From contig QKWP01001159.1 of the NCBI GenBank assembly GCA_003550325.1, positions 76,476 to 140,475 of the forward strand: DNA of 64,000 bases, read 5' to 3'. Below are positions 45,461-59,300 of this stretch, in pieces. Position numbers and translations under genes: made by a program. The DNA is from Gigaspora rosea. Lineage: Eukaryota > Glomeromycota > Glomeromycetes > Diversisporales > Gigasporaceae. The stretch's first letter is position 1; each line of letters starts with the position of its first letter. The notes beneath the pieces are model-generated. The model did not search any database, was not told the DNA's origin, and saw nothing but the letters and a program-made list of their open reading frames with translations.

Positions 45461-47399
45461 CTATGTAGTGCAATTTCCATTTTGTGTTATCCATATAAAA
45501 TTCAATATGTATGCTTATTGTACGTAAACAGAATAAGTTTGTGTTACAATATTACTTAATAAAATTTATAGTTTGAACTTTAAAGTCTTTTTAAAAATTT
45601 TCTGATTGATAAATGAATAATTTTTTCATGTTTAAACCTTCAACATGGAACAACTGAAACTGTCAGAAATTAACAAGCTTGCTTATAATTATCAAAGAGG
45701 CATTGGCATAGAGAAGGATGAAAGTAAAGCGGTTGAGTTATATCTTAAAGCTGACGAGATGGGGAACACTAAAGAAACATTTAATGTTGGAAATTGTTAC
45801 TATTGTGGAATTGGAGTTAAAAGGGATTTGAAGAAGGCATTTTTTATTACCAAAAATCTGCAGAGATTGGGGACGCTGATGGAATGTGTAATGTTGGATA
45901 TTGTTATTATTATGGAGTCAGAGTTGAAATGAATATACGTAAAGCACACATGTATTATCAAAAAGCAGCAAAAATGTGAAATATATTTGCACTCGGTGCA
46001 TATTATAATAAAGGAATTGGAGTAGAAAAGGACGCAAAGAAAGCATTCGAATATTATCTAAAATCTGCGGAGATGGGAAATGTTAAAGGGATATTCAAAA
46101 TTGGAGGTTGTTATCAATATGGAAACGGAGTCGAAAATAATGAATATAAGGCATTCGAGTATTTTCAAAAATCTGCAGATATGGGTGATGTTAATGGAAC
46201 AATTCAAGTTGGTTGTTACTATGGTAAAGGAATTGGAGTTGAAGAAGATAAATATAAATCATTCGAATATTATAAAAAATCTGTGGATATGGGATCTAAT
46301 ATGGTGACGTATAATGTGAATTATATTATCGTTATGGAACGGGAGTATAAAGGATGAATCTAAAGCATTTGAGTATTATAAAAAATTAGCAGAGATGGGA
46401 TGCGCTACTGGAATGTACCGTGTTGGCGAATTTTATCAAAAAGGAATTGCTGTTGAAAAGAATATAGATATTGCTTTTGAATGGTATTTAAAATCAGCTA
46501 TTACTGAAGAATGTCCTGGTAACGAAAAAGAAGAATATTTTCATTGGATACCATTTGAAAAATTTGTAAATATTGAAGAGATAGATAAAGGAGGCTTTTC
46601 TACCATTTTCAAAACAAAATATTTAAATAGCTATGGATCATATGAGGAAGTGGCAATTAAACTTGTAAAAAGTTCCAATGAAAATAGAAAACCATTCTTA
46701 AAAGAGGTATTATATTAAAATTTATAAATACAATCTTTGTTTTATTTTTGGTTAAATAAATTAATTTATTCTGTTTTTTAGTTGAAAGCTTGTCATAGTT
46801 TAGATCAATATTTGGGAATATCAAGAGATGAAAAAACAAATGATTATATTTTAGTGCTTAGTTATGCAAAATACAGATCATTCTCCGTAGATCCCTATCA
46901 CCAAAAACAGAAGAAAGAGAAAAAACCTTCCAGCGACAATATTCCCAAATTTTAATAAGTAAAGTGATATTTAGCCCTTAAGTAAACTTGTCAAGCGCCC
47001 AAATATTGACCTAAAAGAAGTACAATATTTGGAAAAACCAGCCAAGCAAACCGTCCAGAAGCAAAAAACCAAGAAATTAACAAAAACACAGTTTCTTAGC
47101 TGTACAGCAACTACGGTCCTAAGGACCAACTAGCAAAAAATAGCACAAAAGCAAAGCCCGCCTCTGCTTTACCTAAAGCCACCCAAAGTTCCATCAACAA
47201 ACCTCTCACAGGACTATTCCAAGCACCGACAAACATGGTAGCAAGTAGCTCCTCCTTCTCTCTTGGCTCCCTATTCTAATCCCGCAAACGGCCCCAGCCT
47301 ACAAAAACCCCACTTAGCGAAAAGCCTATCAGCTCTGAAGCAGAACACACTAAAGAATTTGTCGACATCATTGTAAATGACTGGTCAAAACTCACCTTC

Positions 47400-49930
47400 A
47401 ATGTTATCTTCTCTGTCCTCACCTTGCCCAAATATACAGACAAATATCTGTTCTACATCAATATTACCAAACTAGGAAAAGTAGTCAATTTAGTCAACTT
47501 CCCACCCCAATGGTTGTGCAAACTCGACGAAACCAACCAGCTAATTCTGTTTGATCTGATGGCACAAAAAGACGGTACTGTCAACATTAATGCAAAGCAA
47601 CCCAGAACAAGCCGGAGTTGCGATCTTGAGACACAAATACAGCCTTATGAACAGGCAATAAAACAATAAACAAAGCGCAAGAGCCCAGACACCTCCTCTC
47701 TTATTCCATATAGCTCCTTCACAGATATAGAAACTGACAATGAATCTACCGGTAGTATCAAGGAAATTATGCAGCAACCCGCTACACAAAACAATATAGC
47801 AGGCACAGGCCCACATGCAGTCCCACTTGAAAGTACTCCTGCACGCCCATCTACACCCTCAAACAAGTTATCCAGCCTATCATCCCTAGCTCAATCCTTA
47901 CCTCAGCCCTAGCATCTGTACCACAAGTCACCAAGACGAGTAGAAAGCGATCTAGAATCGTTTCGCCCCAAACCATACTCCCAAATAAGGTGCTAGAACA
48001 GTGTCATGAAATATTCTACTAAATAGTAAAAGATCATACAGCCAAGCCGCGAAAGAGAACCTATTGATACCTGACACAGCTCCTCCTATAGAACACATGG
48101 AATGGGCTACCACAGTAATAGAAAACAGAAAAGAGCCTACTACACCCGTGGACCTTCAAACCTGGTCATATGACTCAATCGCTAATGCACTCTCAAATCT
48201 GGAAGGCATCAACAAATTCACCAGCCACATGCTTTCAGCCACACCAACTCGCCTCCCTATACCCGAGGCCATTCGGCTCAAGTTTATTCACCATGATACT
48301 AGATTCTTTATAACCTTTACTCAAAACCCAAGGACTAAACCGGCACACTAGTTGGAATACATGGAATTATTTGCGAAGGCACTCGAAGCCTACAAAACAG
48401 AAAACAATCTTATACTAACCAACCGAAAAACACGCAATACAATATACTTGATGCTCAAAAAGATGCTTATAAGCCATTTTCTCACAAACACTAATTTCTC
48501 CAAACTTTCACCCAAGGCAATTTACGAGCTTATTCGATATGCAAGAGACTTCTTGCAAATTAGGAATGAGTCAGAGGAGACCCACAAACAAATAAAAGAG
48601 GAGATCACAAGAGCCATCGAAGAAAGACTACTGCCACTTCCATCACACCCCGCAGATATTTCTGAGGAGATATTGGATATCCTCCCATTCTCACTCCCCA
48701 TCAAACAACGATCGCATACTAGAGAAGTAGTCAATGCCTTAAGGAAGATATACAAGTTTAGAGAGCTCCCAGACACATACTTTACGAAACTCCCCACTCC
48801 CAGATCACTACAGAGACCTCATAGCAGATGTACGCAAATACTTCCCAATTAAACACAGATCGGCCCTACCCCATGTAGGCTCATACAAGAAAATGTTAGC
48901 AGATTACTACGAGATTGAAGACAGAATCCCTAGTGTATACTTTGACCTGCCCATGGAAAAATAGCCCCTCCCTACAACTTACCAAGAGCTTAATCATAGA
49001 GTAAGAAGCTTCTTCCCATACAACCCAGCAACGGCGACAACCCCCCTGGCTGACATCATTGTGGAAATGAAGAATTCTACAAATTCAAATTACTACCAAA
49101 TGATTATTTCAGTATCAAACTGCTCCTTCCATCAGATACCAGTAAAATCAGAACTAAAACCAAATTCACATTCCCAACTAAAGACAACCAAGAGGCTAAA
49201 GAATTCATAAAACAAATAGCACCATATTACAAAATCAAGCACCCTCTACCCCCACATATTATGCAGGCCAACCCTACTAACAAGCCTGCTCTCCCATCAT
49301 TTGACCAGGTGATGGAGGAGATCACAATTCCTTTCCTGATCCAAACACCCAAACAACTAGTAGAAACTGTAAAAGAATTACACAAACATTACTATTTCAC
49401 GCGGCTCCCAGACGAATGGATTCAAATCCCAACAAACTCTCCAGAGGAAACATTAGCAGACCCACCTCATACTGCGACTCATATGCCTCCGTTACCGGAC
49501 AACCTACCAGATATAAAGACCCTCCTTGATGACCAAGATATAGAACTAACACTTCCGATTACTAGACAACAGGACATAACACCAACTATGAAGACTCTCC
49601 GGCAGCTCTTTAAGATAGGTAGCATTCCAGACTTCATATTGAAGTTACCTCCCCTACCTGCCCCAACATGGAGCATATTCAGTGCAAGCAGAACATCACG
49701 CCCCCATCACCTAGCACAATACAAACAATCACAAGCATTCCACAAACCCCCGAAGAACCTAACAACGCAAACTTGGACCCCTCGAGGAAGAAGAAACTCA
49801 CAATACTAACCCTAACTCACTAGCAAATGAGAAATCTACTACTCCAACAACAGCTAAAGAACTTAACAATACCAACTCTGACCCTCCATCAGCCGAGACA
49901 TCGCCAATGGATACAAGCTAATTAGGATAA
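47400..49930 (+). pseudogene. LINE ORF1 with six repeats of a helical, Leu-Pro-containing module
   Basis: The first part (47.4-48.0 kb) is Ser/Thr/Pro-rich and broken. From 48,064 a frame (IEHMEWATTVIENRKEP and onward) leads to MELFAKALEAYKTENNL at 48,361. Then a module recurs with the pattern helix, aromatic-Lys-[FI], LP, aromatic, Pro: IYKFRELPDTYFTKLP (48,748), DYYEIEDRIPSVYFDLP (48,902), FYKFKLLPNDYF (49,076), YYKIKHPLPPHIM (49,228), HYYFTRLPDEWIQIP (49,388) and LFKIGSIPDFILKLP (49,610). Spacing is about 50-75 residues. LINE ORF1 proteins usually bind the element RNA; this module is not one I recognise. TAG/TAA codons and shifts near 48,350, 48,963 and 49,070 break it. Confidence 0.6.
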
Positions 49931-49934
49931 TAGA

Positions 49935-52900
49935 CATTACAACTAACACTTTCCAAGAAACAGAAACACCAACCCCCTCAGTCTCAACCCCTCAACCAAT
50001 AACCCCACCTACCTTATTAACAAATACAGAATCTATTACCCACAACCGAGCTAATCCTCTGGCCCTGTCCATATGTACCCACAATGTCCGGGGCTTCAAC
50101 CAAGATCTCAAAAAACAAGTCTGGGAACAATATTGCCTGGAGCACCAAATTCAAATAATTGGCTTAACTGAAACTAGACTATCCTCGTGCAATAGATACC
50201 TGACATCCAAACCATTCAGAACTGCTCATTATACGTATTTCTGGTCCTGTCTGGAAAATCCAAAGGCTGGGACCGCAATTATGATTAGTAACCACCTTAC
50301 TCCCCACATATACAATGTTACCACACACTCAGGCTATACAATTGCTATAGACATATTCTTCAAGCACGACTTCAAATTTCGTATTATCTCCACGTACCTC
50401 CCAAGCGACAACCCCTCGGTACGACTTGATGCTCAGAATGAAGTTATTAAATGGATACGACAATCTACATCACTTAACCTGCTCCCTATAGTTGTGGGAG
50501 ACTTCAATGCCTCCATTGACAACATACACTCAAGCGCCATTAAATACAAACTCTTACAATTTCTATCCTACAACAACATGTATAATCTAGCCACCCACAC
50601 CCAGAAACAGGATAACACATGGCAGAGTTCGAGAAATAGCAGCCAAATTGACTACATATGGGCATATCATCCCATACTGACATATCTTACTTCTTACGAG
50701 ACTGACGACCCTCATACATGTACCCAAAGTGATCACAAGATCTTAATATCTAGGTGTTCCTTTCCATATGCCTACCAAGGCAGAATTAGACACAAGACAC
50801 GAACTTACAAAAGGGTCTTTGACTACAAATCTATGGACAACAACCGATGAGAGGATTTTACAAACCAGGTCAGCTCGAACCTTGGCTCTCACAACACACC
50901 CTTAAATGTTGATACTCCAGAATCCCTTGAGACAACATGGCAGAAAATCCAGCTCAGAATCAACAAGGCTGCTTTGCGGCACATTCCTAACAAAAAGCAC
51001 ATAGTGCATAACTTTTAACACACATTCTCCCCCATAGATACACAACTGCACCTGAGCCTTAAAAAACTAGGTGAAATTATCAAAAAGACTAAACACTCAC
51101 TAAACCAGAACCTGCCTATTCCAGACACCTCAATTTGGATATTAGCCAACTAAACCAAGCATGTCAACTTCAAATACCCCCATTACCACACACTCATCAA
51201 CAGTTACCTGACTGGATCAACAAAGCCAACAACGAATGGAAAAACCTATATCACGCCCGTAATATTGAAAACATCAAACAAATTGGTCAACAGATCACAG
51301 ACTCAATTCAAAAAAGATGCTCTAAGCTCATTACCAAACCCACTTCAATGCTTAACAGCATTCTTGATTGGCATAAAGACCCAGTCAGATTTGACAATAT
51401 CAAAACAGAGAGAGACGTAATCATAGACCCACTCCTCATTAAAGCACACATACAACAACACTTCGACAACTGGACCGCAACCCAAACAATTAATCAAAGC
51501 CTATTTGATTCCAAATGGCAATACGAGTATAGCCCTAAACACTCTATCAATCCCAATTGGTACACGACAGCCTTACAAGACTTCAGTCAAGAAGAAATAC
51601 TCTCCACACTCAACCAGATGCCCAACAATAAAGCATGCGGACTATCAGGAATTAGCTACGAATGTTAAAACACACAGGTCACAACTGTATACAAGCTATC
51701 ACATCTCTTTTTAACAGATGTCTCTCATCCCAATCCATACCCAAGCAGTGGAAAGAGGGATATATCTTCTCAATATCCAAAAAACACATATTTGATGGCA
51801 ATCTAGCCAACACAAGACCCATAAGCCTTGTAGAGCATATCAAAAAGCTCTATACAAAGCTCTTTAATAATCGTCTTAGCAGTATTCTTTCCACACACAA
51901 TATTCTGTCACCATTCAACTACGTTGCCTTGCCAGGAAACTCTACTTTCACACCTATTCATATACTCAATAACATCATCGAAGACGCCTCCTGTAACTCT
52001 AAGCAACTCTGGCTCCTATCCCAAAATATGAGCAAAGCATACGACTCTGTTAACCTCGAACTCTTACAAAAATCTCTACACAGAATTAGAATGCCCCAAC
52101 AACTAATTACCATTATTGCTAACCTACTATCTGATCGTACAAATCAGGTCATTACCAACTTTGGTCTTACCAACCACTACTTTGTCAAGAATGGTATCGA
52201 CCAAGGGGAAACAATTATCCCACTTCTCTGGAGGATATATTACGACCCCCGATCTCCCACATTTCTTCGCACTATTTAGGATACAATCTGGCCACATCAT
52301 GGCAAACTAGTCTCACTCACCCACACAGAAATCATCTCCACACATCCATATCTGTGCTAGCCTACATGAACAATACTTTATGGATTACTGAATCCAGAGA
52401 AGAACTAGAAGAAATTATCGAAACTGCAACCTCATTCTACCAGATGGCAGACATACAAGTCAACCCAAGCAAATCCGTCTTTATTACGAAACACACTGCA
52501 TCAACCACTATACAATTTCGCAACCACACACTCAACTCGTTTACGATGAGTCAGCCCTTCAAATTTCTAGGCTGTTGGTTTATACTCAACAATAAACAAA
52601 CTGCCCAAACCAAACTAATACAAGAAGAAGCTCTAAAACTGGCTAATATTGCCGGTACCAAGAACATAACAGACAAACAAATAGCATACGTCATTAACAC
52701 GGTCATTATCCCAACTATAGAATACCGCCTATACAACATTATACTTTTCCAATCAACATATAACAAAATTCTAGGCAAATACCTTATCATTGCAAAGCAT
52801 AAGTCCCACTTATCCCAATCCACCCCTAATAGCACAATGTTAAACCACAACTTATACAACATTCGTAACATATGGGACATACAGTTGCAACAACACATTA

Positions 52901-55200
52901 GCAATCTTCTGCTCAGACTCAACAACTCCTCTACATTGGGTATAACTACTCGTATCAGATTCCAGCAACTACAAAACAACTTATAGTCTGCGACCAATAT
53001 TCTACAACACACACAGCCAATAATTGACGGGCCCAACAGACACACAACCAACTTCAAGATCATCCAACTCCTCAATCACATGGGGATTACAGTGCAGGCC
53101 AACCCCAACATCCTATGGCCACAAACAATTGAAAACAACTGCACTCCACTCGAAAGGATTCTTAGTAAACATCCCAAATACAGCACCTTCAAGCAGCAAC
53201 TCAGACATAAACAAATACTATATTTAGAGCAGCTCTGCTCCACAGACAATACAACCCTACTCACATGGCAACACATATCTCCTAGACTCCTATACCTCCC
53301 CACTGGCAGAAAACCACTCTGGTTCTCATATCTTGAAGACACTATCTTAGCTGACAATGAGCAGCGAACTATTCTCCCAACTATATCACCCCAAGGCTTT
53401 AACCCATTCGCCTACCAGACACCTCACATACCAAAATCCCTTAAACCCTGGACGCTTACACTCCAGAATAATGAAATTATTATTGGGCAGGTCCGGAAAA
53501 CATTTCGCAAAACTAACACAATCTCTATTACACACTGGCAACATAACATAAACCTAGCTCAAGCCAACCAGTACTCTCTACCACCAATACAGTGTTCCCG
53601 CTGCCCAGGCTGCCATCTTAACTCTGACAGAGTTCTCAACTGCTGCACCCTGGAGGTACCAGCAGCTCTCTCTACCCAATTCTTGGATAGAAGAGCAATC
53701 GACAAACAGCTCAAGTTTAACACAAATTATATAGACCTCATATACTCTTCTGCAATCAAGCAGCCAATAACTATTCCACCTCCTCCTACAATACACATCA
53801 CAGACACTCTTACCTCAGTTCTTTTTCAGGACAACCCTGTCTTACTAGACCTCCTCCAGATAGCACACGCTAACGCTGGCCAATATAATTTTACATTTTA
53901 CACAGACGGTTTCGTTATAGACATTGGGACTAACCAATGCTCGATGGGCATCGGCTGGGTACAAATTCACAGCGACCAGATCTTCCACAAGTTTGCAGCC
54001 CAACTACAAAACTGGCCCTCATCATACAAAGCAGAGCTCCTTGCTATTCTCTCAGCTATCTCAACGGTACCATGCAACTCCACTATAGACATCTTCACAG
54101 ACTCCCAGTCCGTCATTTCCAAATACAACAAGCTCAAATCAATCCCTAAACAATCCTACAAATACTACAAGTTTAACTCCTGGCCCATTTGGCATACACT
54201 CTTGAATGTTATCTAGGCATTCAATATTAAGCTTAATCTGCACAAGGTCAAAGCCCACACAGAAAATAGCTTCAATAACCAAGCAGATCTCCTAGCCAGA
54301 ACCCACTCTGGAACACACAAACTACTTCTCAATCAAGCCAATATCCACAACACCTCCTTCTTCCTGCAGTGGGAGAATCACCCAAAAAAAGGAAAAAAAA
54401 AAAAATAAAAAAAAAACATATATAAGGCACACATAATTGCAAAGTAGTCCTCACAGAATCGCGCCTCAGAATGGGCACATTATTCACATTTCATAGATTG
54501 GAACGCCACCTGGCTCTACTTCAACAACAACCAAAAAAGTTCCAACAATTTCACAAATCCCAAACTAAACTATCTTAAATCTTTCAAAATTAAAAACCTC
54601 TTTAACAACCTGCCTACCTACTCACACTTTCACAGCATACTCCCTAATATATTCTCCTCTCCTAACTGCTTTCACTGCAACCTCCCCACATCCTCTACTC
54701 ACTGGCTAATGTGCCAAAATACTTCTCTTCTCAATTCAATCATTCATTCGGCTATATCAAAAGTTATACAAAGTGCAGATACGGACTTACCACCTCACCA
54801 ATTATCCGACCTTATAAGTGCAATTTACACACACCCATCTTTCAACCCCACGCCTACATTCCTAGATCCCTACTCTCTTTACTCTACGATTAGGGGACTA
54901 GTCCCAGCTCCCCTAATCCAATCATTACAGCCCTTTAACATCCCCTATAAGCAAGCCTCTCAGATTGTCATCAAGATCCTTCTCGAAATATCTGATGAGG
55001 TTTACGAACAAATATGGAAACCATATTGTTCCACACTGGCCCAATGGAAGAAGGCTAATAACATTTCACTCAGACACAACTCCTCTCTGCCGCTACCGCA
55101 TCATCCTCCTCGGGCCAAACCCCGTCGATGTCGACGAATAGCACTCTCCTACCACTGCCTCTGTGAGTTTCCAGATCAGCTACATACAAACAACAATACA
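49935..55200 (+). pseudogene. LINE ORF2: endonuclease, reverse transcriptase, RNase H, Cys/His cluster
   Basis: Endonuclease (50,062-50,760): THNVRGFN, GLTETRL, VVGDFNASID, SQIDYIWA and SDHKILI, all catalytic motifs of the EEP fold kept. Reverse transcriptase (about 51,600-52,600): NNKACGLSGISYE, TRPISL, SKAYDSV, NGIDQGE and, at the catalytic site, AYMNNT (52,360-52,377) where YxDD is expected, so both aspartates are Asn. RNase H (about 53,890-54,330): FYTDG, SYKAELLAIL, DIFTDSQS and NNQADLLAR. A Cys/His cluster NCFHCN...HWLMC lies at 54,668-54,717. The longest unbroken piece is 378 codons (53,080-54,216). At least four stops or shifts are present, and an A-rich tract lies at 54,385-54,420. 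Confidence 0.85.
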
Positions 55201-55375
55201 TGCCCGCCATTAGGGCAAGCATCCCGCAAAATCAGTATTTGGTCCACTTTGTGGATCAAATACAGTACCCCAATAATCACATTTTAACCAATCTTGATCG
55301 CATTCATTCTAAAAAATATTTACATCAAGATCTGCATCCTGGAAATATTCTGTTGAAAAAAGATTACAAGGCATA

Positions 55376-55758
55376 TGGGCGGTCAAAAGTAGAAACCAAG
55401 GAATTTGACCTTTTTTTAAAAAGTGAGCTTTTGGATTAATCAGATATATTTTTTAAAGCTAAATCTTTTTTATTTAATAACGAAAATATAATTAATTAGT
55501 AAATTTTGAAGTTATAGTTGTTTAAAAACTTTTAAACGGTAAAACGGCAAAATCTAAAAATAGATCAACGTCTAACATCACACAATTTTCATTGGTAGAT
55601 CTATAAAAATTAGCCAATCAGTTGAATAACAAACAGGTTTTTAATCCGGAATTGTTATTTTTAGGTTTGTTTTGTTTTTGTGTAACAAAATATGTTTTGC
55701 CAATTATCTCAAAACTCGTGATCATCCAAATTCCTTGGTTTCTACTTTTGACCGCCCA
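55376..55758. mobile_element. Mariner-type MITE, 383 bp, in the kinase activation segment
   Basis: Perfect inverted ends of 32 bp beginning TGGGCGGTCAAAAGTAGAAA, flanked by TA (55374-55375 and 55759-55760). Removing it with one TA restores GCATATATTACTGA, matching the uninterrupted kinase copy 1 (GCATATATCACTGA at 27,090). No transposase. A chance frame from 55,672 runs out of it into the kinase C-lobe. Confidence 0.92.
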
Positions 55759-56369
55759 TATATTACTGATTTAGGTTTATCAAAACCACTTGATGAAGAG
55801 GAACAAGAAGGACGTATTCATGGAGTTTTACCGTATCTTGCACCGGAACTCTTTCAAAAACAACCATATACTCAAGCTTCAGATATTTATTCATTCGGAA
55901 TAATTATGGTAGAAATGACAACTGGTCAAAGACCTTTTAATAATTATAAATTTGATATCGGTCTTGTAATAAAGATTTGTAATGGACTACGGCCAAAATT
56001 TGGACCAGGAATTCCTGATTGTTATATTGAATTAGCAAACCAATACATGGATTCGGATCCAAAAAAATGTCCAACATCTGTTGAAATAATTGATGAACTG
56101 AATAAATGGTTAAATTTTTTTGAAAATGAAGCCAAAAATAAAATTATATGGAAAAATATTTTTGGAAATAAAGTCAAAGATAAAATTAAAAGTCAATTTT
56201 TAGAAAGTAATAAGATTAATAAAAAATTGCCAACAATTAAAGAAAATATAAACAACGTATATACAAGTAAAGCGTATAATATAACAGAAATTAACAAAAG
56301 CTTATCAAAACTGAAAGGTAGTAAACCTGTGAGTACTGTAGAAGTTCCAGATATTATTTAACAAATAAA

Positions 56370-59300
56370 TTAAATATTACTATGCATTTATTATGGAAAT
56401 ATGGTTTATTATTTATTATTCTATATTAAGATTTATCATGTGATTATTAATTATTGTAATTAATTTTAATAAAATTCTTTAATACATGTAGAAATCAAAA
56501 AAGATATTAATAATGAATGATTCTGCTCAATCAAATTATTCTTATGATTAAAATAATTCTTTTCTTATCTACACAAATTTAGATGCTTAAATAATATATT
56601 TTATATGATATCATATGATATCAAAAATATTATAAGATTCAGTCTCATTCATCTCGATAATAATATGCTTTAAATATCTATCATCAATATGCGATAATAA
56701 GCGATAATAAGCGATAATATACAATATGCAAGAATAAATTTATTAATAAAAAAGTTTTTAAATCCAATTAACATAAATTTCTATCATATTAAATTTAATT
56801 AATTTATATTTAAATTTAATTAATTCATATTTAAATTATTATTGCTTAAATGATTAATGATTAAATTTACATAAATTTCTATTCTATTAAATTTAATTGA
56901 TTATATTTAAATTTAATTAATTCATATTTAAATTTTTATTGCTTAAATGATAAATGATTAAATTTACAGAGTACTATACAGTAGATCATTCGATTCGCTA
57001 TCTGATGTAATTCTTGATCTTGCATCGTAGCATGGCTTCATAAGCTGCATGATGTTTTTTGAATTATTTGTAATTATTAAGTTTATTTATGAAAACAAAT
57101 GAAAAAAATAATAACATCCAATTTATTATTGAGCCCGATGATATTTTCATTGGTATATTTTACGATATAACCTAGTTTTTGTAATTTAATAATTCCTTCT
57201 TGTTACCAAATAAAAATATCGGAAATGATTGTAGATGCTCATATGATGATAAGCTCGCAAACTTTAATCATGATAATCGGATTGCATAACTTGCGGAATT
57301 CGCGAAGTATAAATTATCATGAATTTCATATTAAGATTTAAAAATGACAAAAAGATAGAAGAAAGTGGATTCTCAACTGCCTTTAAAGCTACAGTATTTT
57401 AGAAGAAAGAACTACACATTATTATACTGTGATATACTGTGATAGCTATCACACCCAAATTCCAAATTCAAATAGAAACAAAAACGAATTAATGAAAGAG
57501 GTGATTTATTTTTTAGGCCAACCTTTATTGAACTAATTTGCGTATTGAAGTGTTAATTGTTATTTAATTTAAATATTAAAACTTAAGAATTATAGTTAAA
57601 TTGAATTTAAAAATAGTTTATTTTTGGAATATCAAGACCTTGAAACTTCCAAGACTATATTCTCGTCTTAAAATATGCAGAAATTTATTCTTTGGTAATA
57701 ATCTCCAACTGCTTTACGAATAAAATAGAAAAATAAATGAAATTTTTACATTTAAGTTTCTATTTCTGAATTAAATTTGTGACGTATTTATTTCAAAATC
57801 AATGATTTATAACACTATTTATTTTATATGTAAGCTTATTTATATAATAATGGATTCTTTTGCAACCTTACATTTTCTTTCGAAATTCTATCAAAAAAAG
57901 TTACTTATTATATCTCCGGATAACTCCTATGGTATTTCTTTTCTGATTTCGAAATTTCGAAACAGGAATAGGGCTTTTCGAACCCCATTAATTTTCAAAA
58001 TAAGTTAACTCTGAAACCCCCTATTGTATTACTTTTAAGCTTGAAACTACTTATTCTATAGGACTTATTCATCATAATTTCATATGGTCATAATTTATAA
58101 GACAACCTATAAGAACATATGGGGTGTCCCCAATTAAAACAACCCATATTTACATATATTTTATTTTGAGATAATTGAGTTTAATCACTTGTTTTGATTT
58201 TCGGACTGATCCGGAATTAATCAAATTTCACGATGTTGATTGGTTAAAGATGGCAGGTGACTATCGGATAATCACGTGACTTATTGGCTCTACGCAGCCT
58301 CATGTAATTTTTCTTTTTACATTATCTTGATTTTTTATTATGCCAATCGACTTTCATTTATAATTAAAAAAAGTCAATCATGTCAAAATTTATATGAATC
58401 TAACGAAAACTCATTTTTCAAAAAAATGTAAATATGGGCTGTTTTAATTGGGGACACCCCATATATCGCTGATTTAGGACTTTCGATACTATCAAAAATG
58501 AAAATTACGGAGCCATACCTTATGTAATTTCTAAATTTTTAAAGAAAACTATTTACTCAAGCTGCGGATATTTATTAATTAGGTATCATCATGTGGAAAA
58601 TAAATAAATTATTACCAGATTTTTTCACCTTTTACCTGACTCGGCACAGATTCGAAAATTTCCTAATGGAGGCAGGTTACGGCATAACGACCAGAATTAA
58701 ATAATAATTAACTAATGCTGTTAATATAATAATCAATGTTGATATTTTATGCTCCATTGGAAAATTTCAGTCAAAAATTTCAGTAAATTATCCATTGTCA
58801 GCCTTAATAATAATATCTGAAATAACAAAACATAATCATAATATAAACAGTTTTGTTGACTAATTTCAATAATGAGAAATCAAGTAATCAAGTTGTATTG
58901 TGTGATAATAAATTTGTGCGGTGTTGATAAATTATTAACTTTCAGCTTTCTGAATTAAACTAGCATGTTTTTCAATTATTGATTTAAGTCTCTATTCTGA
59001 ATCTACATATATTTCTTATCCACCTACAATATATAATTGATGAAATTTTCACCTTATTGATAAAATGAAAGAAAGAAGTCGCATATCTGGAGAATGATAT
59101 TATAATGAAAATCTTTGACCGCAAAAACTCGAGTTCGGGTTTCGAACTGAGGTCGGGCAAGTAGGATAACATCCCTATATTTTTGTTAATGGTGTTCTAT
59201 AATTCTGATAACCTTCAGCATGCTTTTTTTTTTCTTTTTGGTCTTTAGTTTATTTATTTTTTTAAAAAAGTATTTTAAACTGTATAAATAATGTAAACTT

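Larger units (their letters stand above)
46887..55280 (+). mobile_element. LINE (non-LTR retrotransposon) with endonuclease, RT and RNase H, inserted in kinase copy 2
   Basis: About 8.4 kb, noticeably richer in C and A on the + strand than its surroundings. Order: ORF1 (47.4-49.9 kb), then ORF2 with an apurinic-type endonuclease, reverse transcriptase, RNase H and a C-terminal Cys/His cluster. RNase H places it near the I/Tad group; the exact clade is not settled. Boundaries come from comparison with kinase copy 1. The insert replaces about 60 bp of target (equivalent to about 26,944-27,003), and I see no target duplication or poly-A tail at the 3' end. Several stops and shifts make it inactive. 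Confidence 0.88.
45645..56361 (+). pseudogene. Sel1-repeat protein kinase, copy 2, split by a LINE and a MITE
   Basis: Same architecture as the 25.7-kb gene. The ATG at 45645 follows CCTTCAAC. About eight Sel1-like repeats run to 46,510, followed by a kinase N-lobe (DKGGFSTIF, where the first loop Gly is Asp; VAIKLVKSS), an intron at about 46,707-46,781, and YAKYRSFS. The LINE interrupts here. The C-lobe resumes at 55,281 (NLDRIHSKKYLHQDLHPGN, with Gln for Arg of HRD), is cut again by a MITE at 55,376, and continues TDLGLSKPLDEEE, LAPEL and DIYSFGIIM to the stop at 56,359. The 3' part (55,759-56,361) is open throughout, unlike copy 1. Other breaks are a missing T near 45,845, a TGA near 45,976 and a shift near 46,310. 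Confidence 0.88.
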
